Source: Lysinibacillus pinottii (lineage in GTDB: Bacteria > Bacillota > Bacilli > Bacillales_A > Planococcaceae). From it: a DNA stretch of 64,000 bases. The translations under genes were made by a program, and so were the position numbers. This document shows positions 44,720 to 53,426 of the stretch, one piece after another. Location of the stretch: contig NZ_JANTOO010000014.1 in the NCBI RefSeq assembly GCF_024753545.1, positions 496,001-560,000 of the forward strand, written 5' to 3'. Under the pieces are notes generated by a model that saw only the letters and a list, made by a program, of their open reading frames with translations, was not told where the DNA came from and ran no database searches. The first letter of the stretch is position 1, and every line of letters begins with the position of its first letter.

Positions 44720-45100
44720 ATTTCTTGTTCGGAAGGCCACCTCTAAGTAATCAGCACCATGTAATCTTTTTAAATCCTCCTCTAGGAGCCCTGATGCTCT
44801 AGACATCAATTTCAAAATAACAGTTTGATTCCATAAGTCATCAAAGCCTGTGCCCATAGCTCGTAATTCAGCATCAATTTTTAAAATTTGTGTACCTGTC
44901 ATTTGGGTGAAATCAAGTTTCACCTCATTTAAAAACGTCCCATCGAAATCGATAGGACGCTTAATAGGCACAATGATAATTTCTGGATTCTTGTTTTCAG
45001 TTTCATTTTCTCCAACTTGAACAAGTACCTCGTTTACAATTTCTTTTTCCTGATTTTGATTAAGTGTTTGTTCTTCAGCATTTTGCTTTTCGATTTTCAT
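44702..45100 (-). CDS. Tail assembly chaperone (P2 gpE-like)
   Basis: 132 residues. The acidic Gln/Glu-rich N terminus is followed by a compact domain (IDFDGTFLNEVKLDFTQMTG, LLEEDLKRLHGADYLEVAFR). A slippery heptamer T-TTT-TTC (minus strand; plus-strand GAAAAAA at 44714-44720) lies three codons before the stop and permits the -1 extension. Chaperones of this type hold the tape measure during tail assembly. TAGGGGAG precedes the ATG. Confidence 0.85.
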   Translation of the reverse strand: MKIEKQNAEEQTLNQNQEKEIVNEVLVQVGENETENKNPEIIIVPIKRPIDFDGTFLNEVKLDFTQMTGTQILKIDAELRAMGTGFDDLWNQTVILKLMSRASGLLEEDLKRLHGADYLEVAFRTRNFFIQW

Positions 45101-45127
45101 TATTAATCTCCCCTATCAATATCTTTT

Positions 45128-45649
45128 TTACATTCCTAATGCTGCACGTAATTTTTCCATGTAGTCAACTTCTCCCACACGGTAGATGTAATTTAATTTA
45201 TCAATCTCAACCAACGTTTTTCCGTTGTACTCCATTTTTATATATAAAATCTCAATTTCTGATGATCCCTCATATGGAGAACCCTTTGCTGCTTTTCCTA
45301 GATCGTTATTTATTGGCAACCCACGCATAACAATACGGTTAACACTGAATTCATGCTCACCTTTAGCTCCATCATATTCTTGGTTCGCTAATCGGAAATC
45401 CAGCTTAATCGCCTTCGGTTTTAGGAATTCTAATAATTCATTATTAATCATTCGCCAGTTTATAGTGGCTTTCATCGATTCCAAGTGGCTAAAGTTGGGA
45501 GAATCATATTCCCCCATTACTCCGCCTCCACTTACAGTTTCTGTTTTTGGGTTAAATGATGGTAATTGTAAATCAGCTACTCCCTTTAATTCAGGGCTGC
45601 CATTCGCGTATGCTCTAAAATCATTTAATTTCTCAGGGATTTTTGACAT
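45128..45649 (-). CDS. Major tail tube protein (P2 FII)
   Basis: A 173-residue phage tail tube family protein: PEKLNDFRAYANGSPELKGV, the sequence around MGEYDSPNFSHLESMKATINW, and IEILYIKMEYNGKTLVEIDK. It polymerises as the inner tube inside the sheath. AAAGGGG precedes the ATG, 17 bp after the sheath gene. Confidence 0.93.
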   Translation of the reverse strand: MSKIPEKLNDFRAYANGSPELKGVADLQLPSFNPKTETVSGGGVMGEYDSPNFSHLESMKATINWRMINNELLEFLKPKAIKLDFRLANQEYDGAKGEHEFSVNRIVMRGLPINNDLGKAAKGSPYEGSSEIEILYIKMEYNGKTLVEIDKLNYIYRVGEVDYMEKLRAALGM

Positions 45650-45666
45650 TAAATTATGCCCCTTTC

Positions 45667-47097
45667 TTAGTTAAAAATAGTTTCATAGTATGACGTATCC
45701 ACTTGTAAAATATTTTCGATTTCTTGCGCTGGTGTTGGCTCAGCAACAAAATATCGGAAAACCACTTTACCATTTAGTAATTGGTCATTTGGATTATCTT
45801 CTGCGCGGGCTTCTACTCTTCCACCAATAATTGCTCCATCACCTTGTAAACCATTCATCCACATGTTCATTTCGTCTACAATCTCATCAATCAAGCGTCT
45901 GCGGATTGGGCCATCTACTTTCTCCCAAGTTTTCAACACAATCGAGTTACCAATGAAATTATGCATTATACGTGTTGCGTGGAATTTGTCTTTCACGTCA
46001 GTTACATCTGGGTAAGCCGCTGTGTAATTTCCCCAGGTTACAAATCCATTCACGAAATTTAATGCTGTTACAATCCCTTGATCATTTAAAATCTCTGCCT
46101 GATTTGGTTCTAGTTCAACCTCTTCATATTTATTGCCTTTTTTGATAACAATTTTATCAATTGGAATAGGTTTATTTGATGCAGATTCATAGGGATAGTT
46201 GTTATTTATCAAGCAAACTTTTAAGACGTTACAAGCAAATAAAGTTGATAGGTGATACACCTTGTCCTTTCTCATACCCAGTGGCCAACAAACTGCTTCG
46301 TTTTTACCTGTGTAGCCATTGTCATTTTTCCATTCGAATACATCTGTGAACACTGCAGTTTGCGTTGTATCAACATCTGTTAGGGCTACTGATTTGAAGT
46401 ACGTATTTATCGAAGTTGCTTTTGCTCTCATAACTGCAGCAACATCTGGATCTGATGAAAATTTAGGTGCAAGTAATAGACTAGGTACTGAACGTAAACG
46501 TGGAAATACTTTATTAACACATTCCAAGCCAGATGCTTTACCTGTTGCAACATCATACCCACCAATTAAATACTCTTTCGTAACAAGTGAAGGATCTAAC
46601 ATATCATATTCAGCTATCACAGATGTTTGAGCTGTTAAAAATGCAATCATTAATAGTCCATCTTCATTAAAAGTAGCAATATAATCTTCATCTTCTTTTA
46701 AAGTGGTACTATCCGCAATCAACTTTAACGATTTTTTTAGGATCCCTTCATTTTTCAACGTACCCTTTTGATTTTCAATCGTTACAGTTTCTTGTGTAAT
46801 GCTCTTTTTGTGGACTGCAGGATCCAATACGTTTATAAAGACGAAAGGCCCCAAGCCATATTCCACAAATGCTGCGTCTGCTACTTCGCATAAATCATAG
46901 TTTTCCCAGTTTTTTGAGTAGCCAAGATTCTTTTTAAAATCAATTAAAGAGGTACATTTGATAGGTCTATTCACATTATCTATGCCCTCTGTTAAATTTA
47001 TAGGTGCTGTACCGAACACAACAGGCACAATACTTGATACTACAGTTGGTGTACCGGGGCTTGTCGGCATCTCATACACGCGTGAGCCATGTGGCAT
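45667..47097 (-). CDS. Contractile tail sheath protein (P2 FI)
   Basis: 476 residues. MPHGSRVYEMPTSPGTPTVV and VPVVFGTAPINL are the sheath N terminus, and the C-terminal domain has NGFVTWGNYTAAYPDVTDVK and RIMHNFIGNSIV. It defines the prophage as a myovirus. AAGGGAG precedes the ATG. Confidence 0.95.
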   Translation of the reverse strand: MPHGSRVYEMPTSPGTPTVVSSIVPVVFGTAPINLTEGIDNVNRPIKCTSLIDFKKNLGYSKNWENYDLCEVADAAFVEYGLGPFVFINVLDPAVHKKSITQETVTIENQKGTLKNEGILKKSLKLIADSTTLKEDEDYIATFNEDGLLMIAFLTAQTSVIAEYDMLDPSLVTKEYLIGGYDVATGKASGLECVNKVFPRLRSVPSLLLAPKFSSDPDVAAVMRAKATSINTYFKSVALTDVDTTQTAVFTDVFEWKNDNGYTGKNEAVCWPLGMRKDKVYHLSTLFACNVLKVCLINNNYPYESASNKPIPIDKIVIKKGNKYEEVELEPNQAEILNDQGIVTALNFVNGFVTWGNYTAAYPDVTDVKDKFHATRIMHNFIGNSIVLKTWEKVDGPIRRRLIDEIVDEMNMWMNGLQGDGAIIGGRVEARAEDNPNDQLLNGKVVFRYFVAEPTPAQEIENILQVDTSYYETIFN

Positions 47098-47098
47098 A

Positions 47099-47404
47099 TT
47101 ACTTCACTCCCTTAAAATATTCGATTACTTTGTTATAAAACATTGATTCTACTGTACTCGAATCATTTAAACGCATTTGAACCGTAGTCAATTCTTGAAT
47201 AGGCACAAACAATTGTTTAAATGCCGTACATTTTTCTAAATGTTCCTCTAAATTCTTAGGGTAGCCCCCTTTAAAAACAGAAAAACGTTGTACCCCTTTC
47301 ACTGGTGGGCCAACGTAAATTAATTGTTCTTGCTGTTCTTTTGTCTTTTTAATAGCATCTCCTACCTTCTCTGGTGATGCATTTTCAGATACTTTAATAG
47401 TCAT
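47099..47404 (-). CDS. Hypothetical tail-region protein
   Basis: 101 residues. It has a charged N-terminal helix, then IYVGPPVKGVQRFSVFKGGY. Similar small proteins occur between the tail terminator and sheath genes in P2-like Gram-positive phages, but no function is known to me. It abuts the sheath gene and overlaps the upstream gene by 11 bp. AAAGGAG precedes the ATG. Confidence 0.6.
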   Translation of the reverse strand: MTIKVSENASPEKVGDAIKKTKEQQEQLIYVGPPVKGVQRFSVFKGGYPKNLEEHLEKCTAFKQLFVPIQELTTVQMRLNDSSTVESMFYNKVIEYFKGVK

Positions 47405-47885
47405 CTAACACACTCCTTTCCCAAACAACTTGTGGTAAATTGAACTGCACTTCCATAACACCATGCCACATAGGTTTTGGGTGATCCTCAAACAATGCCA
47501 TGCTTATTGTTCCTGTTAAAGAGGCTGCTCCTATTGTTTGTTTTTTTCCTAATGCAATTTTTATCCTATTCATGACATTCAACGTGTCACGCCAACCATG
47601 CTGTTCATCTTTGCTGAAGGTGCCAATCACTACTCTAAGCGTAACTACATTTTCTTTATATTGAGTATCTTCTTCCCCTAAGTACCGCACAATCACATAT
47701 GGAAAATCTTCTTGTTCTGTATCTGAATCATCTCTTCTTTTAGAAGGGTTCTTTTTGGGTGGCAAATACCCATCATATGCAGTTGGAGCTCTTTCAACAT
47801 CTTCATCTTTGGTAGGTAATCTCATTTCTTTTAATGTCTCGTTTATAAAGCTAACAAGATCATCAATTAGAGTTGTATTTAACAT
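47394..47885 (-). CDS. Putative tail terminator/completion protein
   Basis: 163 residues. The N-terminal helix, a Lys/Asp-rich linker, DFPYVIVRYLGEEDTQYKEN and TLRVVIGTFSKDEQHGWRDT resemble phage tail terminator-type folds (beta sheet with helices). The assignment rests mainly on position between gpZ and the sheath. The start is ATG at 47885, overlapping the gpZ stop (TGATG). Confidence 0.5.
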   Translation of the reverse strand: MLNTTLIDDLVSFINETLKEMRLPTKDEDVERAPTAYDGYLPPKKNPSKRRDDSDTEQEDFPYVIVRYLGEEDTQYKENVVTLRVVIGTFSKDEQHGWRDTLNVMNRIKIALGKKQTIGAASLTGTISMALFEDHPKPMWHGVMEVQFNLPQVVWERSVLDDY

Positions 47886-48436
47886 CAAACCCCACCTTGT
47901 AATAATCGATTTAAGTCGTGGTTTAATCGTTCATTTAGAACAGTTTGACCACGTTCAGTAATATCTTCTATCAGTACATCTTTACCCATCATTTGTGCAA
48001 TAGAAGGACCATATCTCCCTTGAATAGGAAAACGACTACTTCCCACACGGGTAAATACATTTACATGTCCATTTCCTGTCCTGGCAATGAATCCACTGTC
48101 TATTTTTTTTCGAGAACCTCGTTTTAAAACACGCGCTGTAACTTGACTACTTTTTGGTGAAGTAGGTCTTACATCGAATTTCATGATGGGTGTTACTGGT
48201 CCACTTGCTCTTATTTGAGCTGATAGATTATTGAGCGATGCTTTTCGAATTTTAATTCGTTTCTTGACATCCTCAGCTTTGACAATGTAATGCTTACGAA
48301 TTGTTACACTAGTACGTGTTTTCACAGCTGTAGCAGAACGATTAATAGCACGCCACAATACCGTTTTCGCTTCTCGTGGGGTGTTTTCAAATAGCTGTTC
48401 GATTCTTTCGATATTTTCAAGTCGAATTTGGATCAT
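47885..48436 (-). CDS. Prophage minor tail protein Z
   Basis: 183 residues of the GPZ family: VLWRAINRSATAVKTRTSVT, IVKAEDVKKRIKIRKAS, FIARTGNGHVNVFTRVG, and GPSIAQMMGKDVLIED. It acts in the head-tail interface or tail completion. GGGGGTAG precedes the ATG. Confidence 0.82.
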   Translation of the reverse strand: MIQIRLENIERIEQLFENTPREAKTVLWRAINRSATAVKTRTSVTIRKHYIVKAEDVKKRIKIRKASLNNLSAQIRASGPVTPIMKFDVRPTSPKSSQVTARVLKRGSRKKIDSGFIARTGNGHVNVFTRVGSSRFPIQGRYGPSIAQMMGKDVLIEDITERGQTVLNERLNHDLNRLLQGGV

Positions 48437-48448
48437 TAAATCTACCCC

Positions 48449-48781
48449 CTAACTTTCGTTGGCTGACAGAACAATTTTAATAACCCCGTTTTGATCTTTT
48501 GCTTCTTCCACATAATAGCTTTCGCCATCTAAAACCAATTCACTATCGACTTTAGGGATATAGAAGTCACTACTTTTCACGTAAACAGTTTTGAAAATCT
48601 TAAACACTTCTTGGGCTACATTTAATTGATCACGTCCAAAGCCTTTTAAATCTTCTAAACTACTGTCTACAACGATTAAATCTAACTCCTGTCCCTCTAA
48701 CTCATGTTTATCAGCCATCTCATCGACATTAAAAAAAACGTCCAAATCCTCCGTAATGAAGTCTTTAAACGTTTTATTCAT
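48449..48781 (-). CDS. Putative head-tail joining protein
   Basis: 110 residues, acidic N terminus, with a beta-rich end (VKSSDFYIPKVDSELVLDGE, YYVEEAKDQNGVIKIVLSA). It resembles small lambda FII-like or ATP-binding-sugar-transporter-like head-tail joining proteins. The call rests on position between capsid and tail genes. The start is ATG at 48781 with GAGG 9 nt upstream. Confidence 0.5.
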   Translation of the reverse strand: MNKTFKDFITEDLDVFFNVDEMADKHELEGQELDLIVVDSSLEDLKGFGRDQLNVAQEVFKIFKTVYVKSSDFYIPKVDSELVLDGESYYVEEAKDQNGVIKIVLSANES

Positions 48782-49139
48782 TAGAATCATCCTCTAATAG
48801 CAAATCGGCTTTACCTTGTTTTATAATCGCCTCAATAATAGGCTCTTTCTTTGTCAATCCTGTTAAATCCACGCCTACTTCCTTAGCAACACGTTTTAGT
48901 TCTTCTGCGTTGTATAATTCATCCAATGCAGAACGTAATTCTTCAAATTCATCCGGTGGAATTATTTTTACATCTTCGGCCACTCGTTGCTTCTTCATTT
49001 CTTCCTCAGGAGAAATGACGTATTCAGCAGACTTTAACCGTACTAAGCGTTCCGCCTCCGATTCCTTTAAGCCATCGAGAATAGCACCTTTTTTGTATTC
49101 AACATTATTATGTCGAATAGTATGTTTTGCTCTTAACAT
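48774..49139 (-). CDS. Hypothetical head-region protein with HeH/SAP-like C terminus
   Basis: 121 residues. The N terminus (KHTIRHNNVEYKKGAILDGL, SEAERLVRLKSAEYV) is a common phage head-connector-region motif. The C terminus (NAEELKRVAKEVGVDLTGLT, KKEPIIEAIIKQG) resembles the HeH/Rho-N DNA-binding helix-extension-helix fold. The role is unknown. GGGGGATA precedes the ATG. Confidence 0.6.
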   Translation of the reverse strand: MLRAKHTIRHNNVEYKKGAILDGLKESEAERLVRLKSAEYVISPEEEMKKQRVAEDVKIIPPDEFEELRSALDELYNAEELKRVAKEVGVDLTGLTKKEPIIEAIIKQGKADLLLEDDSNE

Positions 49140-49150
49140 AAATATCCCCC

Positions 49151-50176
49151 TTATAGAACTTTAGCTACAAACCAGCTATTTACTTCTTTTGGAATCGGTA
49201 AAGGTTTGGCACTTAATTGTAGGATTTTACTTGCTGGACGTTTCTCTGTCCAAGTATCAGGAACTCGCTTCGCTTCATAGGTTACCAAATCCTCATCTTT
49301 TGCAATAGTAACAGCAGCATATGCCATTGAAAAGTCAACTTCAGAAGATGCTAGCGCAATCGTGCCTCCTGGTACCATCGGTTTAACTTTATCATCTAAA
49401 TCATCGTAATAAGTTGCTGAATACTCGTAGATTTTCCCTACACCTGCAATACTTCCAATATAGGTTGCTCCATTAGGAAGATTTTCAGGTTTGAACTCTC
49501 CAATGTTAACATTTCTAATATCCAACAGCTTTAAAATTTGCTGATCCTTTAAAAGTACATCTGTTACGTCTGGGGCTATAATGACAACATCGGTGTTAAC
49601 AAAACCAGTAGCTTGTACTTTTCGAACCCAACGTTTCAAATCTGCATACTTATCTGAAGTTGAAACACTCCATAAATTAGCACCTGACAAAGTTTCACGA
49701 TTTGTATGGTTAAATGAAATGACATGATCAACACCCTCACCTTTTACAGTAATTTCACCATCAAAAATAGCTTGGGCACACATAACTTCTTCACGTCGTG
49801 TAATCATAACGTCTAACTCTTTTAAATCTTTCACTAACTTCTCAGCTGCTCGTTCATCTGGAGTTCGACCAGAATATAAATTCTCACCCATTGAACGATT
49901 TTGAATATCTGCTGCAGTTGTAATTGTTGTTGGAGCAACTAAAGGAGGTTCAAATGTCTCTGTACGGTAGCCGCTATTTTCAACAACTTTTCCACCTATT
50001 TTTTCACTTACATATGGCGCAATCTTAGCACGACCTTTTTTAATATCTATATCTACTTTTTTTGTAGGAAATAGCTCATCGTCTTTAAATAATGTATCTT
50101 TTAAAAACGTTTGAACTGGAGGCATACGCTCCACGAATTTCAACATTGAACGAGTTTCAAATAAATTTACTGCCAT
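49151..50176 (-). CDS. Major capsid protein (lambda gpE family)
   Basis: 341 residues of the Phage_cap_E family: SMLKFVERMPPVQTFLKDTL, KKGRAKIAPYVSEKIGGKVV, and SGRTPDERAAEKLVKDLKEL. It follows the decoration protein gene, as in lambda. It forms the icosahedral shell (HK97 fold). Confidence 0.93.
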   Translation of the reverse strand: MAVNLFETRSMLKFVERMPPVQTFLKDTLFKDDELFPTKKVDIDIKKGRAKIAPYVSEKIGGKVVENSGYRTETFEPPLVAPTTITTAADIQNRSMGENLYSGRTPDERAAEKLVKDLKELDVMITRREEVMCAQAIFDGEITVKGEGVDHVISFNHTNRETLSGANLWSVSTSDKYADLKRWVRKVQATGFVNTDVVIIAPDVTDVLLKDQQILKLLDIRNVNIGEFKPENLPNGATYIGSIAGVGKIYEYSATYYDDLDDKVKPMVPGGTIALASSEVDFSMAYAAVTIAKDEDLVTYEAKRVPDTWTEKRPASKILQLSAKPLPIPKEVNSWFVAKVL

Positions 50177-50179
50177 TGA

Positions 50180-50545
50180 TTATTCCTCCCCTTGTGGATC
50201 TGCAGGTACTGTATTTCGTAAAGTGATTCCAATATTACTCAAAGCTTTTTTGTAGGCTACATTATCAATACCATCCGGAAAAATGATTTTACGTGCATTA
50301 AATTCTCCACGTTTATAGCCTACCGCTGCCTTTGTTTCATCACTAGCCGTAGCTACTGCATCAGCCATAATGCCATAAACGTCTGTTGCAACACTATCTA
50401 TTTTCATAGCAACTGCTTGTCCACTTGTATTAAGTGCAAATATTTGGCCTACTGAAAGCTCTTGATCTGGTGCTACAATGATAGGTTCTGTCACTACATT
50501 CGACTGGAATCCCGCAAGTAAGTTTTCAAATTCTAAAATTGGCAT
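50180..50545 (-). CDS. Head decoration protein (lambda gpD family)
   Basis: 121 residues. The HDPD pattern includes PIIVAPDQELSVGQIFALNT, a central VYGIMADAVATASDETKAAV and KRGEFNARKIIF. It stabilises the expanded capsid as trimers. It lies between the protease and capsid genes, as in lambda. Confidence 0.88.
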   Translation of the reverse strand: MPILEFENLLAGFQSNVVTEPIIVAPDQELSVGQIFALNTSGQAVAMKIDSVATDVYGIMADAVATASDETKAAVGYKRGEFNARKIIFPDGIDNVAYKKALSNIGITLRNTVPADPQGEE

Positions 50546-51613
50546 TTATTTCACTCCTGTTCCCATTACTTTATTAACTAATGCTTCAAGTTCATTTTCA
50601 TTATTGTTTTTTGGAGCTTCTTCAGCTGCAATATTATTTAATTCAACTGCATCTTCAATACGGTTTTTCATTTGCACTTTGTTTTGTTCTTTTTGAGCAT
50701 TCAAAATTTCCACTGCTGTTTCAGCTGCTGAAATACCAGTTTCGAATTTCGCCTTATTAACGATATTCTCCATACCTGGTTGAGCAAAGTTTTCAATATC
50801 CTGAATACGTTTACGCTCTTCAACAACAGCTTCTTTTTTGGCTGTATTACGAATTTGTTCTACTAATTCAGGATGCTTGTTTTGTAATTCTTGTAAGTCC
50901 ATTTTTTGATCGTCTCCTTCTGCTTCCGGCTGTGTTACTGGACTGCCTGTCGAAACACTGTTTTTTACTACAATATTTGGATCTGTTGCACGTAAATTAA
51001 ACATCTTGTCAATTACCGCTTTAGGTAATAACCCATTTGCACCCACGTCTGTTTGAGCTGATGCAACAATTTTCATTTCTTCTGCAAACATAATTTCATC
51101 AACAAAACCATTTTCCACAGCTTGTTGAGCATTCATCCACGTTTCGGCATCCATCATTTGTTTCAATTCTTCATCTGATTTTTTTGTTTTTTCTTTATAT
51201 GTCTGCATAATTGCATCATTTGTTTGAATGAGAAGTTGTTTCATCGATTCCATTTCACGATAATCACCTTCTGCTATTACTGATGCATTGTGTATCATTA
51301 GCGCACCCACAGGAGCTATTACAACCTTTTTACTTGCCAATGCAATTATCGATGCAGCACTTGCACAAACACCTGATATTTCTGATACAGAGTTACCAGG
51401 GTATTTTTTTATATGCGTCCAAATTTCAGATGCTGCATACACCGAACCACCAGGACTATTAATATTGACAACTAGCTCTTTTTCCTGATTATTTATAGCC
51501 CTGTCAATTTGTTGCATAATACGCTTTGGACTTACTGCTGGTATTCCATACCAATCATAAATCCATTGTTCACCATCGGGTACAATAGCACCTCGAATAT
51601 CAATCCTCGCCAT
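50546..51613 (-). CDS. ClpP-like prohead protease with C-terminal scaffold-like region
   Basis: 355 residues. The ClpP/S49 domain (1-185) has INSPGGSVYAASEIW, the nucleophile Ser in GVCASAASIIALAS (~95), MIHNAS with the His, and the Asp in EIMFAEEM or nearby. The remaining ~150 residues are helical and charged (residues 230-350), like the lambda C/Nu3 arrangement in which protease and scaffold are one reading frame. AAAGGAGG precedes the ATG. It overlaps the portal gene by 14 bp. Confidence 0.9.
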   Translation of the reverse strand: MARIDIRGAIVPDGEQWIYDWYGIPAVSPKRIMQQIDRAINNQEKELVVNINSPGGSVYAASEIWTHIKKYPGNSVSEISGVCASAASIIALASKKVVIAPVGALMIHNASVIAEGDYREMESMKQLLIQTNDAIMQTYKEKTKKSDEELKQMMDAETWMNAQQAVENGFVDEIMFAEEMKIVASAQTDVGANGLLPKAVIDKMFNLRATDPNIVVKNSVSTGSPVTQPEAEGDDQKMDLQELQNKHPELVEQIRNTAKKEAVVEERKRIQDIENFAQPGMENIVNKAKFETGISAAETAVEILNAQKEQNKVQMKNRIEDAVELNNIAAEEAPKNNNENELEALVNKVMGTGVK

Positions 51614-53177
51614 CTTCTTTCACCTCCTTTTGTTGAAGAGCACTTTTCATAAGCTCTATATAGGTGGCATCTAAACCTGCATCTCTACGTGCTTTTTCCT
51701 CTCGAATACGCTGTGAATGATTGTTCCAATAGTTTGTGCCTGTAAGTTCGGCTGTTTCTTTTTCTCGTGTACTAAATCCGTTCTCCACTCTAATTACAGC
51801 AGCATTAACTTCTTTCAGCGGATCAAGTTGCCCTTGACTTGGACCATTCCACTCAGCGCCACAATAAGCTTTTCTAACAAGTGGATCATTCAAAAAACCA
51901 GGAGCATGTATACGACCAAGTAAAACAGCCTCAGTTAAAAACTCTTCATATACAGGCTGACAAAACTTAGTTGCAACGAATTTCCGTCTCATTCTAAACA
52001 TTTTCCACGCTTCAATAAGTGCTGCTCGTGAGGCAGAATATGAACTTGTAAAATGTTTAAGTAACACTTCGTATGGTAGTTCTAATGCTGAACCCATCTG
52101 ACGACAAACAGCCACAACAAAGGGATCAAAAGATGCATTATTTCGCGCTGGATTGGATGTACTCGCCTTTTCACCTTCCTCTAAAGCAATAATTGCACCT
52201 GCTCCTAACTCATAACTCAACTCATCGTCCTTATCTACTTGTTCTGATTCGTCAATGGCTTCACCAAAAACGGGACCAGTGTTACCTTCATCACCTTTCG
52301 TTTCAATAAAAACTGTGAACAAAGATGATACTAACGCTGCTGTTAATTCCGCTTCAGTATACCGATCCAATTGTTTCAGTGATTCAATAACAGGTGCTAA
52401 AATAGGAACACCTCTTCGTTGTTCTGGACGCTCTGATTCCATTAAATGCAATATGTTTTGTCTGTTCGATTTTTTTCCAAACTTCTCAACTCTCTGCCAC
52501 TCTTTTTTACCTGTAGAAGTTGTTAACGGATGATGCTTAGAAATATGATAAGCAACTACTTCACCGTATTTACCAAGCTCTACACCATTTATAATGTTTG
52601 GATTGTTACCAGGTGGAGAAGAAGTGCGATCCGCTTCAATAAGCTGTACTCTCAAACTATATAAATGATGCCCATGGTGTCGGTATGGCAATAATACAAA
52701 TACTTCACCTGACATTAAAAAAGATAAGAAGGACAACTGTTGTAATTCATAAAAATCATGCATTTGTAGAGCATCACATAATATTGATTCAGACCATAAA
52801 GCAAATTCTCGTTCTACAGTTGTCTCCCATACATCGGCTTCTTCCTCTGTCAAACCTAAAAATTCATGGTCTATTCGGGCATTTAACACCAATCCACCAC
52901 CAACAACATTAGTACGTATATTTTTTAATGCCCCAGTTGCTAAAGGTGTATTCATGTACAAATCCCTAGAACGTTGGCGAAGAGTATCTAAATTTTCATC
53001 AATATCCTCTTTTGTACTACCGCCTTTAAACAGCCAACCAAGCATTGATTTCTTTCGCCTACTGGCACCACTGTTTGAGTAACCTGTATTCATAATATTT
53101 AATCTTTTCCGTGCCCCAACACGTTTTAGGGCTCTTTCAGGAGATACCATCGCTATAGCCTTGTCTACAAGATTCAT
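51600..53177 (-). CDS. Portal protein (lambda gpB family)
   Basis: 525 residues of the lambda-type portal family: ASRRKKSMLGWLFKGGSTKE, RSRDLYMNTPLATGALKNIR, TNVVGGGLVLNARID, and the DNA-tunnel loop/helix around ASRAALIEAWKMFRMRRKF. It forms the packaging vertex and binds the terminase. AAGGAGGTG precedes the ATG. Confidence 0.93.
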   Translation of the reverse strand: MNLVDKAIAMVSPERALKRVGARKRLNIMNTGYSNSGASRRKKSMLGWLFKGGSTKEDIDENLDTLRQRSRDLYMNTPLATGALKNIRTNVVGGGLVLNARIDHEFLGLTEEEADVWETTVEREFALWSESILCDALQMHDFYELQQLSFLSFLMSGEVFVLLPYRHHGHHLYSLRVQLIEADRTSSPPGNNPNIINGVELGKYGEVVAYHISKHHPLTTSTGKKEWQRVEKFGKKSNRQNILHLMESERPEQRRGVPILAPVIESLKQLDRYTEAELTAALVSSLFTVFIETKGDEGNTGPVFGEAIDESEQVDKDDELSYELGAGAIIALEEGEKASTSNPARNNASFDPFVVAVCRQMGSALELPYEVLLKHFTSSYSASRAALIEAWKMFRMRRKFVATKFCQPVYEEFLTEAVLLGRIHAPGFLNDPLVRKAYCGAEWNGPSQGQLDPLKEVNAAVIRVENGFSTREKETAELTGTNYWNNHSQRIREEKARRDAGLDATYIELMKSALQQKEVKEDGED

Positions 53178-53192
53178 GAATGTTACACCTCC

Positions 53193-53426
53193 TTACAAAT
53201 CACGCGGCACTACTCTCATGACGCGTCTTTTACTACGACCACTTAATTTTTCCTCTGCTTGAAATAGTTCTTTTTTCCAAAACTTTATTTGTTCTCGAAC
53301 TTGTGCCAAGTTAGCACGCTCTAATCGCCTGTTATCTATTGAATAACTTTGGCCATTTGCAATTGCTTCTTCTGCATCTAGCCACATTTGTAGTCGTTTA
53401 TTTATCTCTTGAACAGAAAATGCCAT
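53193..53426 (-). CDS. Lambda gpW-like head-tail connector
   Basis: 77 residues, helical: SVQEINKRLQMWLDAEEAIA, NRRLERANLAQVREQIKFWK, and a basic tail. Size and position between terminase and portal match lambda gpW/DUF6148-type proteins. It overlaps the terminase 3' end by 25 bp. Confidence 0.75.
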   Translation of the reverse strand: MAFSVQEINKRLQMWLDAEEAIANGQSYSIDNRRLERANLAQVREQIKFWKKELFQAEEKLSGRSKRRVMRVVPRDL

